Below are positions 7,531-13,500 of a stretch of 15,880 nucleotides of DNA, piece after piece (the stretch's first letter is position 1; every line of letters starts with the position of its first letter). A model generated the notes under the pieces. The model saw only the letters and a program-made list of their open reading frames with translations, was not told the DNA's origin and searched no databases. Source of the DNA: ZC4RG17 sp036259475. GTDB taxonomy: Bacteria; Actinomycetota; Acidimicrobiia; Spongiisociales; ZC4RG35. The DNA lies in contig DATABS010000097.1 in NCBI GenBank assembly GCA_036259475.1, positions 1 to 15,880 on the forward strand, read 5' to 3'. Position numbers and translations under genes: made by a program.

Positions 7531-7794
7531 TCGACGAGGTTCTGTGGGGGAAAACAGAGCCCCGTTCTACTTCGAAGCCCCGGGGGGAGCAGGACCTCGA
7601 AGAACTTCGTCGGATGGATCCATCCCGTTCCGATCCATCCGACTCGGATGCCTCCCAATCGCCAGCGCCAGTTGCTACTGGCCTAGGGCACGTTCGATGA
7701 CCATGATGTCGGGCGCTGCCCGGAGCGGTAGGCGTATTTCACATGTGCCCGAACTGACTAGTCATGCGTCTGGTAGGGGAAAAGTGGTGGTGGC
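7531..7794. other. Structured non-coding spacer between the terminator and the mrp stop
   Basis: This spacer has no convincing gene. It contains a second strong inverted repeat, GTCGGATGGATC (7609-7620) with GATCCATCCGAC (7632-7643), 12 of 12 paired around an 11-base loop; a short CGAAG/CTTCG hairpin at about 7598-7609; and two small palindromes, CACATGTG (7740-7747) and TGACTAGTCA further on. On the minus strand all of this would form a long 3' UTR of mrp ending in the 7500-7530 terminator. It could hold a small RNA, but I recognise no known RNA family. Confidence 0.5.
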
Positions 7795-8970
7795 TCAGCC
7801 GCTGGCGGCGGCCAGGTCGTCGTCCATCTGGGCGACCAGCTTGGCAATCCGGCCCGTGCAGGTTTCGTCGGCGACCGGCGGCATCGCTTCCACGAGCCGC
7901 CCCGCCAGTTGGTTGAACGCCACTGCGGCCGGACGCTCGGGATGAGCCGCCACTACGGGGGCCCCGGTGTCCCCGCCCTCGACCACAGAGGCGTCGAGAG
8001 GAATCCGGCCGAGGAGCGGCACGCTGATCGCCTCAGCCAGTTCGCCGCCGCCGCCGGAGCCGAACAGCTGGTAGGTCTCGCCGTGGTCACAGGTGAAGCC
8101 GGCCATGTTCTCCACCACCCCGATCACCGGCATGTAGGAGCGGCGGGCCATGTCGGCCACTCTCACGGCCACCTTCTGGGCGGCCTTTTGAGGCGTCGTC
8201 ACCACCAGCATCTCGGCCTGGGGAAGCATGCGGGACAGCGCCATCTGCACGTCTCCGGTGCCCGGTGGCAGGTCGATCACCAGGTAGTCGAGCGCTCCCC
8301 AGTCGACCTGGGTGAGGAACTGCTCGAGAGCCTTGGACAGCATCAGACCGCGCCACATCAGCGCCGTCTCCTCCGACTCGATGATCAGGCCGGTCGAGAC
8401 GACCGAGACTCCATGAGCTGAGCCCGGCTCGATGAGCCGGGTCCTTTCGTCGGCGGAGAGAGGACCGGCAACTCCGAGCATCCGGGGGATCGAGAACCCC
8501 CAGATGTCGGCGTCGAGGACTCCTACCCGATGACCGCGGGCGGCGAGTGACAGGGCGAGGTTGACCGTGACGGAGGACTTGCCCACGCCGCCCTTGCCGG
8601 AAGCAACCGCCACTACCCGGGTGGTGGGGGCCACCTGGGTCGCCTGGGCGTTCTGGCGCGCCCGGCGCCGAGCCCGGCCCATCACCTCGGCTCGCTGCGC
8701 CTTGGTCATGGCGGTCGTCTCCACGACCACGTCGGTCACACCGGGGAGCGCTCGCACCTTGCGGACCGTGTCGCCCTCGATCTGGCCCCGCATCGGACAC
8801 TCGGCGACGGTGAGGGCGATGCCGATCGTTGCGACTCCTTCGACATCCAGGTGAACGGACGACACCATCCCCAGCTCGACGATGTTGCCGCCCAGCTCGG
8901 GATCGTTGACCGCCTCGAGGGCCGAATAGATGTCTTCTGTGGAAGCTATTGTGTCTTCCCGGGGTGGAAT
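7795..8970 (-). CDS. mrp: Mrp/ApbC/NBP35 family iron-sulfur carrier ATPase (start uncertain)
   Basis: P-loop ATPase of the Mrp/ApbC family, which carries Fe-S clusters to apoproteins in the cytosol; about 391 aa. The N-terminal MIP18/DUF59 domain reads ALEAVNDPELGGNIVELGMV and LTVAECPMR. The deviant Walker A is GKGGVGKS (residues about 125-132), followed by DADIWGFSIPRMLG, the switch region YLVIDLPPGTGDVQ, and ENMAGFTCDHGE. The usual CxxC cluster ligand is only CxxG here (Cys294, Gly297), a loss also known in mycobacterial Mrp. No ATG, GTG or TTG lies between the A-type carrier gene and the conserved start of the domain. I placed the start at an ATT (8970), which lies 9 nt after TATCGT; an ATA at 8949 and a TTG at 9045 (inside the divergent gene) are alternatives. 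It is divergent from an A-type Fe-S carrier, which fits a shared Fe-S role. Confidence 0.9.
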   Translation of the reverse strand: MPPREDTIASTEDIYSALEAVNDPELGGNIVELGMVSSVHLDVEGVATIGIALTVAECPMRGQIEGDTVRKVRALPGVTDVVVETTAMTKAQRAEVMGRARRRARQNAQATQVAPTTRVVAVASGKGGVGKSSVTVNLALSLAARGHRVGVLDADIWGFSIPRMLGVAGPLSADERTRLIEPGSAHGVSVVSTGLIIESEETALMWRGLMLSKALEQFLTQVDWGALDYLVIDLPPGTGDVQMALSRMLPQAEMLVVTTPQKAAQKVAVRVADMARRSYMPVIGVVENMAGFTCDHGETYQLFGSGGGGELAEAISVPLLGRIPLDASVVEGGDTGAPVVAAHPERPAAVAFNQLAGRLVEAMPPVADETCTGRIAKLVAQMDDDLAAASG

Positions 8971-8979
8971 ACAAAGGCC

Positions 8980-9004
8980 ACGATATCCCTTATACTGGGC
9001 GACC
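8980..9004. promoter_or_regulatory. Overlapping divergent promoters of mrp and the A-type carrier gene
   Basis: On the plus strand TATACT (8991-8996) is 8 nt before a GTG at 9005, the same -10 to start spacing as at fxsA and the coxL-like gene. On the minus strand TATAAG (8994-8989) overlaps the same bases and lies 7 nt before a GTG at 8981, while TATCGT (8985-8980) lies 9 nt before the proposed ATT start of mrp. The two -10 elements share four base pairs, so the two transcripts may compete. Assignment is by pattern only. Confidence 0.5.
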
Positions 9005-9040
9005 GTGAACCCCGATTTGCCGGTGATACGACCAAGATGA
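9005..9040 (+). CDS. Possible 11-codon leader peptide ahead of the A-type carrier gene
   Basis: GTG at 9005 starts a short frame (MNPDLPVIRPR, then TGA) exactly 8 nt after the TATACT -10, as expected for leaderless translation. Its TGA (9038-9040) overlaps the ATG of the downstream gene (9037-9039) as ATGA. The downstream ATG has no Shine-Dalgarno, so it may be reached by termination-reinitiation from this leader. It shows no attenuator-like codon runs. It could instead be chance, with the mRNA 5' end a few bases away. Confidence 0.4.
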   Translation: MNPDLPVIRPR

Positions 9041-9399
9041 CTCAAATTCTTTCCATCAAGTCGAACAAGCCCCAACAGACCGTCAACCTGACGCCGACTG
9101 CGGTGGAGAAGGTCGGCGAGTTGATCGCCGCTGAAGGCGACGAAGACCTGGCTCTCCGGGTGGCGGTCCGCCCCGGTGGTTGCTCCGGATTCTCCTATGA
9201 GCTGTTCTTCGACAGCCAGGTGGAGGAAGCGGATATCGTCGAGGAGTTCGGGAACGTCCGTGTGGTCGTCGACGCCCAATCGGCCGAGATGGTGCGAGGG
9301 GCAACCCTCGACTTCAAGGACGGCCTGATGGGCGCCGGTTTCTCCATCGAAAATCCCAACACCACCCGCACTTGCGGTTGCGGTAACAGCTTCGGCTGA
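9037..9399 (+). CDS. A-type iron-sulfur carrier, HesB/IscA/ErpA family
   Basis: Fe-S cluster carrier or insertion protein, 120 aa, of the HesB/IscA/ErpA family. It has the three conserved cysteines: Cys49 in GGCSGFSYE and Cys113/Cys115 in the C-terminal TCGCGNSFG. FxxPNTTRTCGCG-type ending and the LTPTAVEKVGELI start are standard. ATG 9037 gives MTQILSIKSNK; the first 14 residues are a little longer than in typical IscA. No Shine-Dalgarno precedes it, and its start overlaps the stop of the proposed leader ORF. It is the only iron-sulfur gene on this strand; its divergent neighbour mrp is another cluster carrier. In actinobacteria the single A-type protein usually covers the ErpA role, so I leave the symbol blank. 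Confidence 0.92.
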   Translation: MTQILSIKSNKPQQTVNLTPTAVEKVGELIAAEGDEDLALRVAVRPGGCSGFSYELFFDSQVEEADIVEEFGNVRVVVDAQSAEMVRGATLDFKDGLMGAGFSIENPNTTRTCGCGNSFG

Positions 9400-9403
9400 T
9401 TCG

Positions 9404-9454
9404 ACCGGGTTGGATCCCGGTAGCCTGGGCACCAGTCTCAGACAGGAGCCCTCC
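9404..9454 (+). promoter_or_regulatory. Weak hairpin, -10 element and ribosome binding site before ridA
   Basis: A 6-bp hairpin, ACCGGG (9404-9409) and CCCGGT (9416-9421), lies just after the A-type carrier stop without a T-run, so it is at best a weak terminator. TAGCCT (9421-9426) may be the -10 of the next operon. AGGAG (about 9444-9448) sits 6 nt before the ridA ATG and is one of the few clear Shine-Dalgarno sites in the window. Confidence 0.4.
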
Positions 9455-9847
9455 ATGCCACGGATCCTCGACACACCCTCCGGTCCAGCTGCCATAGGCC
9501 CGTATTCGGCCGCGGTGGAAGCGGGGGGATTCGTTTTCCTATCCGGCCAGGTCGCCTTCGATCCTGAGAGCGGCGATCGAGTGCCCGACGACATCGAGAC
9601 GCAGACAATGAGGGTGCTGGACAACATCGGCCTCATCCTGGGAGATCTGGGCCTGGACTACTCCGATGTGGCCAAGACGACCGTGTTTCTGGCCGACATG
9701 GTCGACTACCCGGCGGTGAACGAGATCTACGCCAGCTACTTCGGCGATCAGCCGCCCGCCCGTTCCGCCTTCCAGGCCGGGGCTCTGCCGGGCGGCTTCC
9801 GAATCGAGATCGAGGTGATCGCGGCGAAACGAGAGGAGAGCCGATGA
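9455..9847 (+). CDS. ridA: RidA family reactive imine/enamine deaminase
   Basis: RidA (YjgF/YER057c/UK114) family, 130 aa. RidA hydrolyses reactive enamine/imine intermediates made by PLP enzymes such as threonine dehydratase. The sequence has the family's opening (TPSGPAAIGPYSAAVEAGGFVFLSGQV), the central VLDNIGLILGDLGLDYSDVAKTTVFL, and the C-terminal PPARSAFQAGALPGGFRIEIEVIA with the conserved arginine that binds the carboxylate. The ATG at 9455 follows AGGAG. Its stop overlaps the start of the next gene by 4 bases, so it is probably translated together with a semialdehyde dehydrogenase whose substrate is in equilibrium with a cyclic imine. That suggests a pathway-specific job as well as general detoxification, but this is inference from position. 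Confidence 0.93.
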   Translation: MPRILDTPSGPAAIGPYSAAVEAGGFVFLSGQVAFDPESGDRVPDDIETQTMRVLDNIGLILGDLGLDYSDVAKTTVFLADMVDYPAVNEIYASYFGDQPPARSAFQAGALPGGFRIEIEVIAAKREESR

Positions 9848-11367
9848 ACCAGAGGGAAGTGTTCGAGTCGTTTGGCTTCGACGGCGGGACCACGATTTCC
9901 GGGGTGAGCATTGCCGGCGAGTGGCGCCCCGGTTCCGGAGGCACAGTCGAGATCCCCAATCCGACCACCGGTGAGACGATGGCAACGGTGGGGGTTGGCG
10001 GCCAGGCCGACTACGAGGCGGCGGTCACGTCTGCCGTCGAGACCTTCCAGAGGTGGCGGACGCTCCCGGCACCGGTCCGGGGCGATTTCGTCCGGCGCTT
10101 GGGCAACGCCCTCCGCGACAAGCGAGACGCCCTTGGCGCACTCGTCAGCCTCGAAGTCGGCAAGATCCTGCCCGAGGGGATCGGTGAGGTTCAGGAGATG
10201 ATCGACATCTGCGACTTCGCCGTCGGGCTGTCACGTCAGCTGTACGGGAAGACGATGGCCTCCGAGCGCGTCGACCATCGCATGTACGAACAGTGGCATC
10301 CCCTGGGCCCGGTCGGCGTGATCACCGCCTTCAACTTCCCGGTGGCCGTCTGGTCCTGGAACAGCGCGATCGCCGCGGTGTGCGGCGACCCGATCTTGTG
10401 GAAGCCGTCCGAACGCACGCCGCTGACCGCCATTGCGGTGACCCGGATCGCCAACGAGGTGATGGCCGGCAGCGGCTACGAGGGAGTGTTCAACCTCGTG
10501 GCCGGTACGGGAGACGTGATCGGCGAGTCCATGGTCAACGATCGTCGGCTTCCCCTCATCTCCGCCACCGGCTCGATCCGGATGGGCAAGATCGTGGGGC
10601 CCAAGGTGGCCGCCCGGCTCGGCCGAAGCGTCCTGGAACTCGGCGGTAACAACGCCATCGTCGTCATGGATGACGCCGACCTCGAACTGGCGGTGCGGGC
10701 TGCGCTCTTCGCCGCCGTGGGCACCTCGGGGCAGCGCTGCACCAGCCTTCGCCGTCTCCTCGTCCATCGGGCGATCGTCGACAAGCTCGTCGACCGCTTG
10801 AAGGAGGCGTACGCCCAGGTCTCGATCGGCGATCCACTCGAGGAGGGAACCCTCATGGGTCCCCTCGTCAACCAGGCGGCGGTCGACCAGATGCTGGCGG
10901 CGGTGGAGACGGCCCGTTTGCAGGGCGCCACGATCGTCACGGGCGGGAAGCCGATCGAACGAGCCGGATTCTTCGTGGAACCGGCCATCGCCCGCATCCC
11001 GCCCCAGGCGGACATCCTGCAGGAGGAGACGTTCGCCCCGATCCTGTGGATCGTCGAATTCGACACTCTGGAAGAGGCGATCGAGATCCACAACGGCGTG
11101 GTCCAAGGTCTCTCGTCGGCCATATTCACTCAGTCGCTGAAGAATGCAGAACGCTTCCTCTCGGCCACGGGCTCCGACTGCGGCATCGCCAACGTCAACA
11201 TCGGCACGTCCGGGGCGGAGATAGGAGGCGCCTTCGGAGGGGAGAAGGACACTGGCGGGGGACGCGAGGCCGGATCGGACTCGTGGAAGGCATACATGCG
11301 ACGGCAGACCACGACGATCAACTGGGGAGACGACCTGCCGCTGGCGCAGGGAATCTCGTTCGGTTGA
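9844..11367 (+). CDS. ALDH7 family dehydrogenase: piperideine-6-carboxylate / alpha-aminoadipic semialdehyde dehydrogenase
   Basis: Aldehyde dehydrogenase of 507 aa, clearly of the ALDH7 (antiquitin/AmaB/Pcd) group. It resembles human antiquitin throughout: PAPVRGDFVRRLG, LVSLEVGKILPEGIGEVQEMIDICDFAVGLSR, ITAFNFPVAVWSWN, LELGGNNAIVV, TSGQRCTSLRRL and the nearly invariant IANVNIGTSGAEIGGAFGGEKDTGGGREAGSD ending. Catalytic residues are Glu265 and Cys299. The enzyme oxidises alpha-aminoadipate 6-semialdehyde, which exists with its cyclic imine P6C, to alpha-aminoadipate with NAD+, in lysine and pipecolate breakdown. ATG 9844 overlaps the ridA stop as ATGA. Its own stop overlaps the next gene as TTGA. 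No lysine 6-aminotransferase or saccharopine enzyme is in the window, so the source of P6C lies elsewhere. Confidence 0.94.
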   Translation: MNQREVFESFGFDGGTTISGVSIAGEWRPGSGGTVEIPNPTTGETMATVGVGGQADYEAAVTSAVETFQRWRTLPAPVRGDFVRRLGNALRDKRDALGALVSLEVGKILPEGIGEVQEMIDICDFAVGLSRQLYGKTMASERVDHRMYEQWHPLGPVGVITAFNFPVAVWSWNSAIAAVCGDPILWKPSERTPLTAIAVTRIANEVMAGSGYEGVFNLVAGTGDVIGESMVNDRRLPLISATGSIRMGKIVGPKVAARLGRSVLELGGNNAIVVMDDADLELAVRAALFAAVGTSGQRCTSLRRLLVHRAIVDKLVDRLKEAYAQVSIGDPLEEGTLMGPLVNQAAVDQMLAAVETARLQGATIVTGGKPIERAGFFVEPAIARIPPQADILQEETFAPILWIVEFDTLEEAIEIHNGVVQGLSSAIFTQSLKNAERFLSATGSDCGIANVNIGTSGAEIGGAFGGEKDTGGGREAGSDSWKAYMRRQTTTINWGDDLPLAQGISFG

Positions 11368-12524
11368 CGGACACCAGGTCCGACCCGCTCCGGAGGGCGC
11401 TGGAGGCCTTCGCCGGCGTGGTGTTCACCGATCGCAACTCGGTGAACCGGCTGCGCAATGGGATCGAGATCTTCCCGGCAATGCTGCGAGCGATCCGGCT
11501 CGCCCGGCGCCGGATCGACTTCGTGACATTCGTCTACTGGACCGGTGACATCGCGTCTCAAACTGCCTACGCCCTCGCCGAGCGCGCCCGGGCAGGGGTC
11601 GAGGTCAATGTCCTCTTGGACGCGGTGGGAGCGGCACAGATGGCCGATCGCCTGGTCGACGTCATGACAGATGCCGGGGTGGAGGTGCGTTGGTTCCGGC
11701 CGGTCGTCCGATGGAAAGTATGGGAGACCGACCATCGCACCCACCGCAAGTTGCTGGTGGTCGACGACGAGGTCGCATTCACCGGCGGCGTCGGCGTCGC
11801 CGAGGAGTGGGAGGGTGATGCTCGCAACCAGACCGAGTGGCGTGACACCCACTTCGAGATCCGGGGACCGGCGGTGGACGCCCTTCGTTCCGCGTTCCTT
11901 TCCGACTGGCGCGACACCGAAGGGAAGATGTTCGAGGACGGCAGCATCCCGGAGCGGCCGGCTCCGGCCGGGGACACGGTGCTCGGAGTGGTCGATGGCT
12001 CGGCCCAGATCGAGCTCAACACCGCCGGCCGGGTGCTGGAGTGCATCGTCGCCTTCGCCGAGCGCCGCCTGTGGATCGCGACGCCGTACTTCAACCCCAC
12101 CAAGCGACTCACCCAGCTCCTCACTCGAGCGGCCGGCCGGGGTGTGGAGGTCAGGCTGATGATTCCCGGGCGACACATCGACAAGCGGGTTTCGCTGATC
12201 TCCGCCAAGGAGCAGGCCGTCGAACTGCTCGACGCCGGCGTCCGGCTCCACCGCTTCCGTCCCTCGATGTTCCACGTCAAGACCGTCATCGCCGATGAGA
12301 CGCTCACCATGTTCGGGTCGGTCAACTTCAACGAACGCTCGCTCTACAAGGATGAGGAGGTCGGCGTCGTCGCCATCGACGCCCAGCTCAACGAGCGGCT
12401 CGCCGCCGACTACCTGGACGACCTCGACCGATGTGACACCGTGACCGACCGGACGCGCCTGGACAGGTCATGGTCCGAGTATGCCGCCGGCAAGGCGACG
12501 AAAGTCTTGGAGAGCGAGCTTTGA
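11364..12524 (+). CDS. Phospholipase D family protein, cardiolipin synthase-like
   Basis: Two-domain phospholipase D superfamily protein, 386 aa, with two full HKD motifs: THRKLLVVDD (His127, Lys129, Asp134) and FHVKTVIADE (His304, Lys306, Asp311), each followed by the usual FTGGVGV and FGSVNFNERS. The arrangement matches bacterial cardiolipin synthase C/ClsB-like phosphatidyltransferases, which lack the N-terminal membrane helices of ClsA; none are visible here, only a hydrophobic start region at FVTFVYW. It could also be another PLD-type transferase or hydrolase. The start is a TTG at 11364, because it overlaps the previous stop (TTGA) and because upstream codons run into the ALDH gene. Its link to the upstream P6C dehydrogenase is not obvious; co-translation is the only tie. 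Confidence 0.88.
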   Translation: MTDTRSDPLRRALEAFAGVVFTDRNSVNRLRNGIEIFPAMLRAIRLARRRIDFVTFVYWTGDIASQTAYALAERARAGVEVNVLLDAVGAAQMADRLVDVMTDAGVEVRWFRPVVRWKVWETDHRTHRKLLVVDDEVAFTGGVGVAEEWEGDARNQTEWRDTHFEIRGPAVDALRSAFLSDWRDTEGKMFEDGSIPERPAPAGDTVLGVVDGSAQIELNTAGRVLECIVAFAERRLWIATPYFNPTKRLTQLLTRAAGRGVEVRLMIPGRHIDKRVSLISAKEQAVELLDAGVRLHRFRPSMFHVKTVIADETLTMFGSVNFNERSLYKDEEVGVVAIDAQLNERLAADYLDDLDRCDTVTDRTRLDRSWSEYAAGKATKVLESEL

Positions 12525-13114
12525 GCGAAGCCGAGCTGTGGGACGACCGCTACCGGGAGAAGCCGCTCCTCTGGTCGGCGGAGCCAAACCGTTTCGTGGC
12601 CGCCGAGCTGGCGAACCTGGCGCCGGGCAGCGCGGTGGACGTGGCGTGTGGCGAGGGACGCAACTCCGTGTGGTTGGCCGAGAGAGGCTGGCGAGTGACA
12701 GGCGTCGACTTCTCCTCCGTGGCTCTAGAGAGGGCCCACGCCATGGCGGCCGAGAGGCGAGTCGAAGTGGAATGGATTCAGGCCGACGTCCTGAGCTGGC
12801 AACCCGCCCTCGCGTTCGACCTCGTCGTGCTCGCCTACGTCCATCTCCTTCCCGACGATCGTGACCGGTTGATGGAAAAGGCGACCGGGTGGGTGGCTCC
12901 AGGCGGGCACCTGTTCGTCGTGGGTCACGACATCTCGACGGTCGGCGTCAGTGGTCCACCCGACCCCCGACTGCTCTGGGATCCGCAAACGGCCGCGGCC
13001 GCCGCCGCACCGCTGGAGGTCATATTTTGCGAGCGGCGCTATCGCGACATCGAGGCCGGTAGGGCGGCCGACACCGTACTCTTGGCGCGGGCGCGAGAGA
13101 GGAGAGAACCGTGA
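12521..13114 (+). CDS. Class I SAM-dependent methyltransferase
   Basis: Methyltransferase of 197 aa, related to the TehB/thiopurine methyltransferase-like group of small-molecule enzymes. The opening ELWDDRYREKPLLWSAEPNRFV is typical of this group. Motif I is VDVACGEGRNSVWLAERGW, followed by VTGVDFSSVAL (acidic motif II), VEWIQADVL and the post-motif FDLVVLAYVHLLPDD; motif III is WVAPGGHLFVVGHD. The substrate is unknown. The start is a TTG at 12521 overlapping the PLD stop (TTGA), giving LSEAELWDDRY, which is where family similarity begins. The 3' end overlaps the DUF302 start as GTGA. Fourth gene of the ridA operon. Confidence 0.88.
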   Translation: MSEAELWDDRYREKPLLWSAEPNRFVAAELANLAPGSAVDVACGEGRNSVWLAERGWRVTGVDFSSVALERAHAMAAERRVEVEWIQADVLSWQPALAFDLVVLAYVHLLPDDRDRLMEKATGWVAPGGHLFVVGHDISTVGVSGPPDPRLLWDPQTAAAAAAPLEVIFCERRYRDIEAGRAADTVLLARARERREP

Positions 13115-13500
13115 AGTACTACCTGACCCGGCGCCTCCCTGGTGCCGACTTCGGGGCGACGGTGGAGCACGTGCGGGAGGCGTTGGCCGCCGAAGGCTTT
13201 GGCATCCTCACCGAGATCGACGTCCAGGCAACGCTCCGGGAGAAGCTGGGGGCGGAGATGGACCCGTACCTGATCCTCGGCGCCTGCAACCCACCTCTGG
13301 CGCAACGGGCTATCGGGGTCGAACCTCAGATCGGCGTGCTGCTACCTTGCAACGTCGTCGTCAGGGTGGAAGACGACGACGTGGTTGTCGATGCGATCGA
13401 ACCGGAGTCGGTGATGGAGCTGGTCGATTCGCCCGGTATGGCGGACATTGCTACCGAAGTCCGCACCAGGCTGGAGTCGGTCGTGGCCGCCGTCGCCTAG
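13111..13500 (+). CDS. DUF302 domain protein
   Basis: A 129-aa protein of the DUF302 family, of unknown biochemical function, found as small stand-alone proteins or fused to other domains. Recognisable features are the DFGATVEHVREALAAEGFGILTEIDVQATLREKLG helix-strand start, and YLILGACNPPLAQRAI with a single conserved cysteine, then LLPCNVVVRVEDDDVVVDAIEP. It starts at a GTG (13111) overlapping the methyltransferase stop, and ends at 13500 in a CTAG shared with the opposing gene. Last gene of the ridA operon; no terminator follows. Family members are often next to redox or heavy-metal genes, which does not apply clearly here. Confidence 0.88.
   Translation: MKYYLTRRLPGADFGATVEHVREALAAEGFGILTEIDVQATLREKLGAEMDPYLILGACNPPLAQRAIGVEPQIGVLLPCNVVVRVEDDDVVVDAIEPESVMELVDSPGMADIATEVRTRLESVVAAVA

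Noticed and set aside
7464..7658. Minus-strand 64-codon frame in the 7484-7794 spacer
   Set aside because: It runs through both strong hairpins and the terminator and has no recognisable motif; more likely non-coding.
7480..7800. tRNA, tmRNA, SRP or RNase P RNA in the structured spacer
   Set aside because: The GGTTCGA-like strings do not sit in a cloverleaf, and no hallmark of SRP RNA, RNase P RNA or tmRNA is visible on either strand.
9046..9636. Extension of the mrp frame into the A-type carrier and ridA genes
   Set aside because: It runs antisense through well-conserved genes and reads as low-complexity, non-homologous protein.
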